Shown here: piece by piece, positions 8,084 through 17,157 of the stretch
Position numbering within the stretch: position 1 is the first letter of the stretch
Layout: every line of letters starts with the position of its first letter
DNA from: Oerskovia flava
GTDB taxonomy: Bacteria > Actinomycetota > Actinomycetes > Actinomycetales > Cellulomonadaceae
Length of the DNA stretch: 64,000 bases
Direction of reading: 5' to 3'
Assembly (NCBI RefSeq): GCF_026163685.1
Contig: NZ_JAOXSR010000001.1
Location: 62,001 to 126,000, forward strand
Program-made: the position numbers and the translations under genes
The notes under the pieces: model-generated
Seen by the model: only the letters and a program-made list of their open reading frames with translations
Told to the model about the DNA's origin: nothing
The model's database searches: none

Positions 8084-8698
8084 CTAGTCGGCGGGATCCT
8101 GCGGCTCCTGGCCCCTCGGAGCGCGCAGGAAGGGGGAGAGCAGCTCGTCCGCGAGCTGCTCGCGCGGGACGTCGAGGTCGAGCTTGCGGAAGCCGCCCGA
8201 GGCCTCGAGCACGGCGGCGCCGTGCAGGATCGACCAGATCGACCGAGCGAGGACCGGGACGGGGGCCGTCCGGTCGAGGTGCCCGGTGGCCTGCGCGGCC
8301 TGGATCGCGCGAGCGAGCGTCTCGAACGACGCCGGTCCGCGCTCGTGCGTGCGCCCGTCCCGGCCGCGGAACATCAACCGGAAGTAGGCGGGGTGCTCCG
8401 CGGCGAACCCGAGGTAGGCGTGGCCGATGCGGCGCACGGCGTCGCCGGCGTCGTCGGCGCCCGTGACGGCCTCGGTCAGGGCATCGGCGAAGAGGTCGTA
8501 TCCCTCGTCGGCGATCGCGTCGACGAGGTCGTCACGATCGGCGAAGTGGCGGTACGGGGCGGCAGAGCTCACGCCGACGCGCCGAGCGAGCTCGTTGAGC
8601 GAGAAGGCGTCGGGCCCGACCTCGGCAAGCAGGACGCGCCCCTGCAGCAGCAGTTCCTCGCGCAGGGCGCCGTGGTGATAACGGGCCCGTGGAGACAT
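8084..8698 (-). CDS. TetR-family regulator with WHG-type C-terminal domain
   Basis: 204-residue regulator. DNA-binding region about residues 10-55 (SLNELARRVGVSSAAPYRHF). The ligand domain carries HPAYFRLMFRG, typical of the TetR_C WHG group. No Shine-Dalgarno is seen, but TACGGT ends 7 nt upstream of the ATG, suggesting a leaderless mRNA. It is divergently transcribed from a DUF2306 membrane protein; the inverted repeat between them overlaps this gene's -10 and the neighbour's -35, so it probably represses both. Ligand unknown. Confidence 0.86.
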   Translation of the reverse strand: MSPRARYHHGALREELLLQGRVLLAEVGPDAFSLNELARRVGVSSAAPYRHFADRDDLVDAIADEGYDLFADALTEAVTGADDAGDAVRRIGHAYLGFAAEHPAYFRLMFRGRDGRTHERGPASFETLARAIQAAQATGHLDRTAPVPVLARSIWSILHGAAVLEASGGFRKLDLDVPREQLADELLSPFLRAPRGQEPQDPAD

Positions 8699-8728
8699 GT
8701 TGACGACCGTAACATCTCACACTATGTT
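8697..8728 (+). promoter_or_regulatory. Divergent promoter-operator between TetR and DUF2306 gene
   Basis: On the plus strand TTGACG (8700-8705), a 17-bp spacer and TATGTT (8723-8728) form a promoter toward the DUF2306 gene. ATGTT (8697-8701) and AACAT (8711-8715) make an inverted repeat that overlaps this -35 and the minus-strand TACGGT -10 of the TetR. A weaker second copy starts at 8724. Confidence 0.55.
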
Positions 8729-8771
8729 GATGGCGTTCACAATATTAATGCCTCTCACATCGGAGCCTGTG

Positions 8772-9509
8772 ATGCCGGAGCGTCCCCCTTCCACGATCGA
8801 CGTCGGTCCGCGATCACGGTCTGCTGCCGGATCCCCGCGCACCCACCGGGCAGGGCTGGTGGCCGTCGCGCTCCTCGCCGTCGCGATCGCGGGACTGTCC
8901 CTCCAGACCTACGCCCAGGGCACGCTCCGCGAGCTGGCGCACGACGGCGTCGGCCTCGCCGCCACGTACGAGGACGCCCCGCTCGTGATCCAGGGCGCCT
9001 TCTACGTCCACGTCGTGTCCGCCTCGATCGCGCTCGTGATCGGGCCCGTCCAGTTCCTCCGACGCCTGCGGGAGCGTCACCCACGGCTGCACCGGGCCGG
9101 TGGCCGGGTCTACCTCACGGCGGTGGTCGTCGCGGCCGCGGCGGCGCTCCTGCTCGCACCGTGGAACACGGCGGGTCTCGTCGGCCTCTTCGGGTTCGGG
9201 ACGCTCGGCGTGCTCTGGCTGGTGACCGCCGTCCGCGCCTACCGTGCGATCAGACGTGGCGACGTCCGGTCCCACCAGGCGTGGGTGATGCGCAGCTACG
9301 CGCTGACGTTCGCCGGGCCCACGCTGCGCCTGTGGCTCGCCGTCCTCATCCTCGGCCAGGTGGCGCTGGGCGGAGCGACCGACGAGGAGGCGGTCTTCGC
9401 CGCCGCCTACGCGGTCGTGCCCTTCCTGTGCTGGCTGCCGAACCTGGTCGTCGCCGAGTGGCTCATCAGACGGCGCGGTCTGCCCGCGTACCGCCTCGCG
9501 GCCGCCTAG
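8772..9509 (+). CDS. DUF2306 family membrane protein
   Basis: 245-residue polytopic membrane protein of the DUF2306 family, function unknown. After a short hydrophilic N-terminus, hydrophobic helices start at about residue 30. A first conserved histidine region reads FYVHVVSASIALVIGPVQF, then HPRLHRAGGRVYL, and later SHQAWVMRSYALTFAGPTLR. The arrangement resembles heme- or metal-binding membrane proteins, but this is only suggestive. ATG 8772 is chosen because GGAG lies 6 nt upstream. The promoter and TetR operator upstream imply induction by the ligand of the neighbouring TetR. Confidence 0.84.
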   Translation: MPERPPSTIDVGPRSRSAAGSPRTHRAGLVAVALLAVAIAGLSLQTYAQGTLRELAHDGVGLAATYEDAPLVIQGAFYVHVVSASIALVIGPVQFLRRLRERHPRLHRAGGRVYLTAVVVAAAAALLLAPWNTAGLVGLFGFGTLGVLWLVTAVRAYRAIRRGDVRSHQAWVMRSYALTFAGPTLRLWLAVLILGQVALGGATDEEAVFAAAYAVVPFLCWLPNLVVAEWLIRRRGLPAYRLAAA

Positions 9510-9659
9510 ACCGGTCGGCACGCACCCGAGGCCCCCACCCGGTCGCCGAGAACGACGTTGATGTCGCGAACCGTCCGACAACGACAGCAATCTCGTGCTC
9601 GGCGCGGAGCAAGGTCGTGCTCGGCGGAGAGGGGGCGAGGCGTCTGGGAGACTGGCCGG

Positions 9660-10202
9660 ATGAGCGACGCTGGCCCGATCGTGCCCGACACCAAGGACTG
9701 GACGTGGGTCCTCGACCAGCCGTGCCCGGAGTGCGGGGTCGAGGTGTCGGCGCTCACCCCGGACCAGGTCGGCCCCGCGGTGCGGGGTGCGATCCCGCGC
9801 TGGCAGCGGGTCCTGGCCCGGCCCGACGCGGCGACCCGGCCCGACCCGGCGACGTGGTCGCCGCTCGAGTACGCCGCGCACGTCCGCGACGTGTTCGGCG
9901 TCTTCGACGTGCGGCTCGCGGCGATGGTCGAGGGTGACGACCCGCTGTTCGCCAACTGGGACCAGGACGCGGCGGCGCTCGCGGACGACTACGCCCACCA
10001 GGACCCCGCGGTCGTCTCCCGCGAGCTCGCGATCGCGGGGGACCGGGTCGCGGGCCGCTTCGACGCGGTCGCGCCCGACCAGTGGGAGCGCCCCGGACGT
10101 CGGTCGAACGACTCGGTCTTCACGGTCCGTACGCTCGGGCAGTACTTCTGGCACGACGTCGCGCACCACCTGCACGACGTCGGCGCGGACCAACCTGGCT
10201 AA
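9660..10202 (+). CDS. DinB-fold domain protein
   Basis: 180-residue soluble protein of the DinB-like superfamily, the second in this window and quite different from the one at 1680. It has an N-terminal CPECG pair (about residue 20-23) that could bind zinc, then the helical bundle with WSPLEYAAHVRDVFGVFDVR and the C-terminal FWHDVAHHLHDV carrying clustered histidines. A -10-like GAGACT ends 6 nt before the ATG, consistent with leaderless translation; an upstream in-frame ATG would add an implausible basic leader. Function unknown. Confidence 0.83.
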   Translation: MSDAGPIVPDTKDWTWVLDQPCPECGVEVSALTPDQVGPAVRGAIPRWQRVLARPDAATRPDPATWSPLEYAAHVRDVFGVFDVRLAAMVEGDDPLFANWDQDAAALADDYAHQDPAVVSRELAIAGDRVAGRFDAVAPDQWERPGRRSNDSVFTVRTLGQYFWHDVAHHLHDVGADQPG

Positions 10203-10259
10203 AGCAACAGAATCCGGTCATGTAACACGCTGGCATTCTTCACCCGCTACTGTCCGGGC

Positions 10260-11270
10260 ATGGCATCCGAAGTCGTGGGCCTCGTGCCCGTCGAGCATGC
10301 TCGCGACCATCTCCTGGCCGTCCCTCGGACCCCGGGCACGGCGAGGGTGCCGCTCGAGGTCCTGGCGGCAGGCTGGTTCCCGGCGTCTGCCTGGGAACGG
10401 CCGCCCGGCGGAGAGCCCGAGGTGCGGCCCATGGCCGGGGCGCGCTTCCGCGGCATGGTGTCCGACGATGTCGCGCTGCCCGGGATCCTGCGCCTCACCG
10501 AGGGCGTCACGGTCGTGGGGCCGTTCCCGCTGACGGCGCCGCAGACCCAGGCGCTGGACCTGGCGTCCGCGACCGCGGAGATCTACGCCGTGACCCTCGA
10601 CGAGCCACGCGACCGCTCGGGGCCGGTGCAGCCGGTCGACGACCGTGACGGGCTGGGCCGGGTGTTCGCGGACGGCTGGCCGTCGGAGACCGAGCTGGGC
10701 GTGGTGCGCTGGATGATCGCGGCGGCCCGGCGCGCCGGTGGCGCCGTCGTGATCGACGGTCGGACGCACCTCACGCCGGACCCCAGCGCCTCGGTCGACC
10801 TCACGCTCTTCAGCGCGCAGGCGCTGGACCCGCAGTCGGCGCTCGGTGTCCTGCGCACGGTCATCGCGACGTCGCAGATCACGGGCGTCGAGGAGCGTCC
10901 GGACGGTCCGAGCGACTATTTGGTGACGGGGGAGTCGTCGTACGACGGCGCGCTGGAGATGCTCGTGCAGCGCGTGCAGGTGGTCCCGCAGTCGCTCGCG
11001 GCCCTGGAGTGGCGGGAGTACGGGCCGTTCGCCTACCGGCTGTCGTGGCGTCCCTCCGACCCGTACGAGCTGGAGGCCGAGCACCCCTCGGGGGTGCACG
11101 TCATCGCGCGGACGCGGATGCGGGCGTCGGTCGCGCGTCTGGCGGCGATGCTCCAGGGCCGCATCGGGGGCACGCTCGTCGACGAGGGCGGCTTCGTGGT
11201 CGGTGCCCACGACCTGGAGGAGCGGCTGCACCCGACGAGCGCCCCACCGTCGTCGCGCTTCCGGGTCTGA
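10260..11270 (+). CDS. Conserved protein of unknown function, paralog of the gene at 20160
   Basis: 336-residue soluble protein I do not recognise. It shares an ordered set of motifs with the protein at 20160: a DREGLxRxF-like stretch, then AARRAGG, then LTPDPSASVDL, an ALDPxxAL segment, YRLSWRP near residue 260, and a C-terminal module ending GGTLVDEGGFVVGAHDL. No signal peptide or membrane segment is seen. TACTGT ends exactly 6 nt before the ATG, so the mRNA is probably leaderless. Downstream lies a 540-bp non-coding region with DnaA-like boxes. It is clearly coding by GC3 pattern, but no function is proposed. Confidence 0.8.
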   Translation: MASEVVGLVPVEHARDHLLAVPRTPGTARVPLEVLAAGWFPASAWERPPGGEPEVRPMAGARFRGMVSDDVALPGILRLTEGVTVVGPFPLTAPQTQALDLASATAEIYAVTLDEPRDRSGPVQPVDDRDGLGRVFADGWPSETELGVVRWMIAAARRAGGAVVIDGRTHLTPDPSASVDLTLFSAQALDPQSALGVLRTVIATSQITGVEERPDGPSDYLVTGESSYDGALEMLVQRVQVVPQSLAALEWREYGPFAYRLSWRPSDPYELEAEHPSGVHVIARTRMRASVARLAAMLQGRIGGTLVDEGGFVVGAHDLEERLHPTSAPPSSRFRV

Positions 11271-11272
11271 GG

Positions 11273-11351
11273 TTGTCCACAGATTCTGTGCACAAGGCTG
11301 TGGGTTGTGTGGGCGGTCCGCCCCACCACCTGTGGACGAACCTGTGGTCAA
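11273..11351. promoter_or_regulatory. Cluster of DnaA-box-like sequences
   Basis: Within 79 bp there are TTGTCCACA (11273-11281), the exact high-GC actinobacterial DnaA box, and TGTGCACAA (11287), TGTGGACGA (11331) and TGTGGTCAA (11343), each one mismatch away on the opposite strand. A weaker TGTGGGTTG lies at 11299. There is no dnaA, dnaN or AT-rich unwinding element nearby, so this is not oriC; a DnaA-titrating or DnaA-regulated site is possible. Confidence 0.6.
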
Positions 11352-11810
11352 CGGACCGGGGTGAATTACATCACCGGCAGCTCTTGTCCTGTCCGGCGGT
11401 GAGGGCTAGAACTTCTCTAACGGCATCGACAGGCACGGGGACGACGTTCCTCGGACCGAGTCCGGACCAGGCACAGCGGCCCGCGTCTGACGATCCACGG
11501 TCGACCGGAGAACGGTAGGGGCACGGCGGACACGTACCGCCAGCTGCGAGTGACGGCGCAGGTTCCTCCCGGACCGGAAGACCGACCGCAGAGCGCCGGT
11601 CACGGAGAACGGGCGGTGGGAGCGATCTCGCCGGTCGGTGATCGGCGCCGAGCCGTGACGTCGCCACGGCGCCCCGACGGCCCACCCCCACGGGGAGGGC
11701 CGACCGCCCCGGAGCGCGGATCGACCCGATGCCCCTCGGAGCCACGTTCCGGGGGGCATCGGCGTGCCGCCGGCCGCGAACCTGCGCACCGTCGGGCCTA
11801 GGCTCTTCAC
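11352..11810. other. Non-coding stretch, possible small RNA, no gene recognised
   Basis: No reading frame here has convincing coding pattern, and none of RNase P RNA, tmRNA, SRP RNA or a known riboswitch is recognisable. On the plus strand TTGTCC, 17 bp, then TAGAAC (about 11393-11421) could be a promoter, and a long hairpin at 11726-11762 could end a transcript of about 330 nt. TAGGCT at 11799-11804 is the -10 of the pirin gene. Confidence 0.4.
11726..11762 (+). terminator. Strong hairpin, probable terminator upstream of pirin gene
   Basis: CCGATGCCCC pairs with GGGGCATCGG, with an inner CGGA/TCCG stem and a 7-nt loop. There is no T-run, as is common for actinobacterial terminators. It separates the non-coding stretch from the pirin promoter. 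Confidence 0.5.
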
Positions 11811-12884
11811 ATGAGCAACCTCGAGACCCGTCCCGACGAAGAGGTGTGCACGGCCGGCGGGCCCGCCCCCGCCGGTGGTGTGGAGATCCTCACCCCGCGC
11901 GACGTGCCGCTCGGCGGGACGCGCGCGATGCAGGTGCGCCGCACGCTCCCTCAGCGCGAGCGCTCCCTGGTCGGCGCGTGGTGCTTCCTCGACCACTACG
12001 GTCCTGACCCGGTGTCCGCGATCGGCGACGGCTCCGACGGCATGCAGGTGCCGCCGCACCCGCACACCGGCCTGCAGACCGTCTCGTGGCTCTTCGCGGG
12101 GGAGATCCTGCACCGTGACTCCGTCGGTTCCTTGCAGACCGTGCGCCCGGGGGAGCTCAACCTCATGACCGCGGGGCGCGGCATCTCGCACTCGGAGGAG
12201 TCGCCCGCGGGGGTTCGCCCGCCGGTGCTGCACGGCGTCCAGCTCTGGGTCGCGCTGCCCGCGGACCGCATGGGCGACGCCCCGGCGTTCGAGCACCACG
12301 GTGACCTGCCCGTCGCCGAGCTCGACGACGCGCGCGTCCAGGTGATCGTCGGGGAACTCACCGTGGCCGGTCAGACCCTGCGGTCGACGGCGACGGCCTT
12401 CACCCCGCTCGTGGGAGCGCAGGTCGACCTCGCCCCGGGCGCCCGGGTGGTGCTCGACGTCGACCCCGGCTTCGAGCACGCGCTGCTGGTGGATGCCGGA
12501 GAGGTGCGGTTCGAGGGCACGTACGTGCCGCCGTCGGCCCTGGGGTACGTGGCACCCGGGCGCGAGCGCCTCGTCGTGCAGGCCGGTCCGGACGCGTCGG
12601 TGCGGGCCGTCCTCCTCGGGGGCGAGCCGTTCACGGAGGAGATCGTCATGTGGTGGAACTTCGTCGGGCGCTCGCACGACGACGTCGTGGCCGCCCGCGC
12701 CGACTGGCAGGCCCAGCTCGTGGTGTCCGACGACGGCGGCACGCCCCTGCAGGGCGGCACCCGGTACGCCGACGGTGCGCGCCAGGCGAGGTACGGCGAG
12801 GTCGAGGGCTACGACGGCGGCCCGCTCCCGGCGCCCGCCCTGCCGGACGTGCGGCTGCGCCCCCGGCAGCCCCCGACGCGCTGA
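11811..12884 (+). CDS. Pirin family protein
   Basis: 357-residue bicupin of the pirin family, cytoplasmic, metal-dependent. Some pirins act as quercetin dioxygenases and others as transcription cofactors. The N-terminal cupin shows the metal-ligand pattern PPHPHTGLQTVSWLFAGEILH (His at about 82-84) and the later GRGISHSEES. The second cupin is more divergent, as usual. TAGGCT ends 6 nt before the ATG, indicating a leaderless transcript. It converges on the GH31 gene, with a hairpin at the junction. Precise substrate unknown. Confidence 0.92.
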   Translation: MSNLETRPDEEVCTAGGPAPAGGVEILTPRDVPLGGTRAMQVRRTLPQRERSLVGAWCFLDHYGPDPVSAIGDGSDGMQVPPHPHTGLQTVSWLFAGEILHRDSVGSLQTVRPGELNLMTAGRGISHSEESPAGVRPPVLHGVQLWVALPADRMGDAPAFEHHGDLPVAELDDARVQVIVGELTVAGQTLRSTATAFTPLVGAQVDLAPGARVVLDVDPGFEHALLVDAGEVRFEGTYVPPSALGYVAPGRERLVVQAGPDASVRAVLLGGEPFTEEIVMWWNFVGRSHDDVVAARADWQAQLVVSDDGGTPLQGGTRYADGARQARYGEVEGYDGGPLPAPALPDVRLRPRQPPTR

Positions 12885-12897
12885 CGACGCCGGGGGC
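12869..12897. terminator. Hairpin between convergent pirin and GH31 genes
   Basis: GCCCCCG (12869-12875) pairs with CGGGGGC (12891-12897) across a 15-nt loop that contains the pirin stop codon. It could serve both converging transcripts. No T-run. Confidence 0.4.
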
Positions 12898-12920
12898 CGC
12901 GGGATCGTGCCGCCGCCGAC

Positions 12921-15900
12921 CTAGCCGGCCTCGGCGTACTCGACGGTCCGTACGGACGTGACGTCCACGCCGTCGACCTGCTTGGTCACCGTGACGGTGA
13001 CCTCGCCCGCCTCGATCGAGGACTGGCGTGTCGCGAACGACTGGTAGGCGTTCTTGCCGGGGGCGACGTCGGCGAACGTCCGCTCGCCGTACGGCGTGGT
13101 GACGGTGACGTCGACCGGCACGTCCTCGTCGTTGACGACACGAACGGCGAGGAACACCTTCCCGGCCGCGGTGCGCGCCTGCGCCTCGGCCGAGAACGCG
13201 ACCTCCGCCTCGCCACCGTCGTCGCCGCACTCGAGGCGTGCGTCGCCCCACACGCCGTGGGCGCCGTTGATCGACCCGGGCGCGTCGACGATCAGGTCGA
13301 TGTACTGGGCGCCCGTCACGTCGAGGTCGACGGTCTCGGTCGGGAACCCGGCCTGGAAGGTCGAGCCCTGGTAGCGGGTCGTGTCGTCGAGCGCCACCGT
13401 GAAGACCACCGAGCCGTTGAAGCCGTCCTCGAGGCCGGTGTCCGCGGTGAACCGCGTGCACTGCCCGCCGAGGTAATAGGTGACCTTCGACGCCGCGTGC
13501 ACGCCCAGGCCCTTGTCGTAGGTCTTCTTGAGCGCGGGCGTGGTGTTGATGACGAGCGGCTTGTCGGGTGAGGACGCGGAGTCCTTGTTCGCGACGTCGA
13601 TGCCGATGACGCCGTAGCCGTTCGTCGCGGACGTCCACTCCAGGTCGGACACCCACACGTCCCCGGCGGGGGCGTCGGGCAGGCCGAGCGTCACGGGACG
13701 CACGTCGAAGAGCTTCGCCGTCGTCCCGGACGGGAACGTGACGGACTGGAGCTGCTTCGCCGGGTTGAGCGGCGCGACGTTCGCGTAGACCTGGTAGCTG
13801 TACGTCGGGTACTCGTACCCGTCCGGGTTGTTGGCGTTGTTGCGCCCCAGGCTCGCGACGGCGACGTTCGCGTCCTTGAGCGGGCCAGCTGCCTGGATGA
13901 GCCAGTTCGGGAAGTAGAACGTCTGTCGGCTCGTGGTGCCGTCCCTGTAGGTGATGGTGACCTGCGGCGTGACGCCCGCGCCCGTGGCGGACGAGCCGAG
14001 GAACGCGAGGTGCGTGCCCGTGCCCTCCAGGGCGACGGTCTGCCCGTCGAGGGCCATCGAGTTGGGCACGCCCGGCTCGGAGTCGGGCCACCGGAACTCG
14101 ATGGTGTCCTCGCCGCGCTGGACCTCGAGCGGCTCGCCCCACGTCGCCCCGGCGGCCGCGAGCGCGTCCTCCGAGAACGACGCGCCGCCGCCGTCGAAGT
14201 TGCCCGCGTCCTTCGTCGCGACCGACGTGATCGAGACGTGGTTGAACGCCGCGGCGAGGCTGCCGTAGGCGACGTCGAGCTGGCTCGACGCGGAGACGGA
14301 CCGTTCCCCGCCGGAGGCGTCGAGGTACGTCGCCGTGCCGCCGACGCTCTGACGCCCTGCCCCGGCGCCGGTGCCCGGGCTGACGACGAACGTCGCGGTG
14401 AGCGTCTCGCCCGGGGCGACGGACGCGGCGGTCGTGCCCTGCTCGCTGACGACCGTCCACCCCTGCGGCACGTCGGGTGCGATCTCCACGTCGTCCTTGG
14501 GCTTCGTCCCGGTGTTGTGGAACGTGACGTGCGCGGTGGTCTCCTCGCCCTGGAACACCTGGTCGTCGAGTGCGACGGACACGTGCGCGCGGTGCGCGTC
14601 GGAGTCCTCGCCCCCGACGGCGCTCGTGCCGGTGAGGGTGACCGTCGCGGTCGCGTCGGACGCGACGGCGGCGATCTTGACGTGCACGACGCCGCCCCGC
14701 TCGTCGTCGTAGTACCAGCCGGTCTCGGCCGCCTCGAGCGCGGCGGCGTCGGCGAGCTCGGTGAGCTCGGTGCCGTCGACGCTCACGTCGTCGGGCGCGG
14801 ACCCGGTGTGGACGTCGAGCGCGTAGGCACGGGCCGCGGCCTTGCCCGCGTAGTCCCCGTCCCGCTCGCCGACGGTCACGACGACGTCCCCGCCGTCCTG
14901 CTCGGGGGCGGTGACGGAGAAGACCTGCCGCGAGGCAGCGCCCTCGGCGTACGCCCGCGTCACCTGGTCGTCCTCGTAGAGCTCGAAGCTGCTCTCGCCC
15001 TGCGGGTAGACGTCGAGCGTGATCGGCGCGTCCGCGGGGACGAGCGACGCGTTGCGCGCGACGACGCCCTGCGGCACCACCGCGCCGGCCCGCACGAACA
15101 CGGGGAGCGTGGCGAGCGGTGCGGCGTACCCGTCGAGGACACGACCACCGTCGTACAGGGCGCCGGTCCAGTAGTCGACCCACCGGCCCTTCGGCAGGTA
15201 GATGCCGTCGCGCACGTCGGAGCCGGTGAAGACCGGCGCGACGAGGAAGTCCTCGCCGAGCAGGAACTCGCTGTTCGCCTCCGCCCCGTACGCGTACGGG
15301 TCGTCGGGGTGCTCCAGCGCGATCGAGCGCATCATGGGCGTACCGGTCGTGTGCGACTCGGCCGCGAGCGTGTAGATGTAGGGCATGAGCCGCTGGCGCA
15401 GCTGGAGGTACGTCCGGTTGATCTCGGTCGCCTCCTCGCCGTAGAGCCACGGCCGCTTGTCGACCGACGCCCAGCCGCTCATCGAGTACAGCGCGGGCGC
15501 GAACGCCTTCCACTGCAGGTCGCGCACGTACGACTCGGCCGACCCGCCGAAGATCCCGTCGACGTCGCCGGTCGTGAACGCCTGGCCGGAGTTGCCCGAG
15601 CTGAGCAGCGCGGGCACCTGCCACCGCACGGCGTCGAGGTTGCCCGCGTGGTCACCGGTCCACTGCATGCCGCAACGCTGGGACCCTGCCCAGCCCTCGA
15701 CCATGAGGGAGGTGCCGCGCGCGTCGGAGTGCGCCTCGATGCCGTCGTGCGCGGCCTCGCACGCGGTGAGCGCCATCCGGTAGCCGGAGCCGACCCAGGC
15801 GACGTCGAGCTTGCGCAGGCGGGCGCCCGCCTCGCCGATCTCGAACTCCTGGTTGGTCAGCGAACGCTCGGTCCACAGGCCGGTCTTCAGGCCGGTCTCG

Positions 15901-17060
15901 TCCTCGATCTGCGCGATGGTCTCGGGGAGCTCGACGTACTCGCAGCCGTAGCCGTCGTTGACGAGCATCCAGCCGCCGGGCATGTCGTGCTCGACGAAGT
16001 CGCGCGCGATCTCGAGCGCATCGGGCGTGCGGAGCTTGCCCGGCACGTCCCACGAGTTCGGGTTGCGCTCCTTGTACGTCTCGGAGCCGCGGTTGTAGCA
16101 GTCGGCGTCGCCGTACTCGAGCGCGTAGACCGGCGGCATGTGCGGCCGGCCGGTGAGCCGCGTGTACCCGTCGAGGGACTCCTTGTAGTCCCCGACGAAG
16201 TAGTAAGCGTCGAAGCGTCGCTCCTCGTGCGTCGTCGTCGCATCGTCGGTGAACGCGTAGGTGCCGCGCGCGAACGTGTTGCGCAGCACGCCGTAGCCCG
16301 CGCTCGTCATGTAGTAGGGGACGGCGTTCGGGTAGCCGTCGTCGTCCCAGTCGTACGAGCGGGCGATGTTGATCGTCGCGCCCGTGTGGATCGAGCGACC
16401 GTTCTGCATGCCGCCGCCGAGGAACTGCTCGCCCTCGCGCGGCGTGAGGTGCTGGGTCGCGCTGTTCGGGCCGAAGGTGATCGGAGCGCTCTCCTCCCAC
16501 ACGAGGGACCCGTCGGCGCGGGCGAGCGTCATGCGGTTCGTCGCGCGGTCGATCGTCAGCGTGACGGCGTCGGTGGCGAGCCGGATGGTCTCGCCGTCCT
16601 CGACCGTGGGCGTGGCCCCCGCGAACTCGTCGGTCCCGACGACGATGTCGGCCGTGCGCGCGGGGTCGCCCTGCGGAGTGTTGGCCGGGTCGGTGAAGGA
16701 CCCGCTCGGGTCGGCCTCGACGCGCAGCGTGCTCTCGTCGAGGAAGGTCACGCGCGCGGCGCCGTCCTCCGCCTGCAGCGTGACGGAGCGTCCCTCCTGC
16801 TCGACGGCGGTGATCGCCCCGATCGGCGTGCCGTTCGTGGCCACGGGGACCTCGGGGATGACCGGCTTGGGGTCGATCGGGGTCGGGCCGACGGCCGGGG
16901 CCGCGCTCGCACCGGCCGCAGGGGCGGGCTCGGGCGCGGCCCCGGCGGGGACGGCGACGAGCCCGGAGACGACGAGCGCGGCGGCGGCGACCGCCGCCGC
17001 GGCTCGAGGTGGCAGTCCGCGCGTTCGCTTCGCGGGGTGTCGCTGACGTGCTGGCTTCAT
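12921..17060 (-). CDS. Secreted multidomain GH31 glycosidase with NEW3 and NPCBM modules
   Basis: 1379-residue exported enzyme. Residues about 1-45 are a signal peptide with a twin-basic start and a hydrophobic AVAAAALVVSGLVAV core. Next come the GH31 N-terminal domain and a TIM barrel with LDVAWVG (Asp about 419, probable nucleophile) and QWTGDHAG (Asp about 470, probable acid/base), then DUF5110-like beta domains, a NEW3 domain (about 850-940) and a C-terminal NPCBM carbohydrate-binding domain (about 1150-1290). The barrel resembles alpha-N-acetylgalactosaminidase or alpha-galactosidase members of GH31 more than alpha-glucosidases. ATG 17060 has AAGGGAG 5 nt upstream. An imperfect 26-bp palindrome about 100 nt upstream is the likely operator. 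Host-glycan or plant galactoside use is inferred. Confidence 0.88.
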   Translation of the reverse strand: MKPARQRHPAKRTRGLPPRAAAAVAAAALVVSGLVAVPAGAAPEPAPAAGASAAPAVGPTPIDPKPVIPEVPVATNGTPIGAITAVEQEGRSVTLQAEDGAARVTFLDESTLRVEADPSGSFTDPANTPQGDPARTADIVVGTDEFAGATPTVEDGETIRLATDAVTLTIDRATNRMTLARADGSLVWEESAPITFGPNSATQHLTPREGEQFLGGGMQNGRSIHTGATINIARSYDWDDDGYPNAVPYYMTSAGYGVLRNTFARGTYAFTDDATTTHEERRFDAYYFVGDYKESLDGYTRLTGRPHMPPVYALEYGDADCYNRGSETYKERNPNSWDVPGKLRTPDALEIARDFVEHDMPGGWMLVNDGYGCEYVELPETIAQIEDETGLKTGLWTERSLTNQEFEIGEAGARLRKLDVAWVGSGYRMALTACEAAHDGIEAHSDARGTSLMVEGWAGSQRCGMQWTGDHAGNLDAVRWQVPALLSSGNSGQAFTTGDVDGIFGGSAESYVRDLQWKAFAPALYSMSGWASVDKRPWLYGEEATEINRTYLQLRQRLMPYIYTLAAESHTTGTPMMRSIALEHPDDPYAYGAEANSEFLLGEDFLVAPVFTGSDVRDGIYLPKGRWVDYWTGALYDGGRVLDGYAAPLATLPVFVRAGAVVPQGVVARNASLVPADAPITLDVYPQGESSFELYEDDQVTRAYAEGAASRQVFSVTAPEQDGGDVVVTVGERDGDYAGKAAARAYALDVHTGSAPDDVSVDGTELTELADAAALEAAETGWYYDDERGGVVHVKIAAVASDATATVTLTGTSAVGGEDSDAHRAHVSVALDDQVFQGEETTAHVTFHNTGTKPKDDVEIAPDVPQGWTVVSEQGTTAASVAPGETLTATFVVSPGTGAGAGRQSVGGTATYLDASGGERSVSASSQLDVAYGSLAAAFNHVSITSVATKDAGNFDGGGASFSEDALAAAGATWGEPLEVQRGEDTIEFRWPDSEPGVPNSMALDGQTVALEGTGTHLAFLGSSATGAGVTPQVTITYRDGTTSRQTFYFPNWLIQAAGPLKDANVAVASLGRNNANNPDGYEYPTYSYQVYANVAPLNPAKQLQSVTFPSGTTAKLFDVRPVTLGLPDAPAGDVWVSDLEWTSATNGYGVIGIDVANKDSASSPDKPLVINTTPALKKTYDKGLGVHAASKVTYYLGGQCTRFTADTGLEDGFNGSVVFTVALDDTTRYQGSTFQAGFPTETVDLDVTGAQYIDLIVDAPGSINGAHGVWGDARLECGDDGGEAEVAFSAEAQARTAAGKVFLAVRVVNDEDVPVDVTVTTPYGERTFADVAPGKNAYQSFATRQSSIEAGEVTVTVTKQVDGVDVTSVRTVEYAEAG

Positions 17061-17157
17061 AGAGCTCCCTTGCCCGTGGCGGTCCGGCGTGGGCGGGCGT
17101 CGCGTGGAACGAGCCCTGGCCATCCAGGACCGCCTGATGAGTCCTGCTGCACTATTC

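Noticed and set aside
11273-11351. Chromosomal or plasmid replication origin
   Set aside because: Only four or five boxes, no AT-rich unwinding region, and no dnaA, dnaN or rep gene nearby.
11406-12677. 423-codon minus-strand open frame opposite pirin
   Set aside because: No domain; the pirin frame on the plus strand has full family motifs and a matching promoter.
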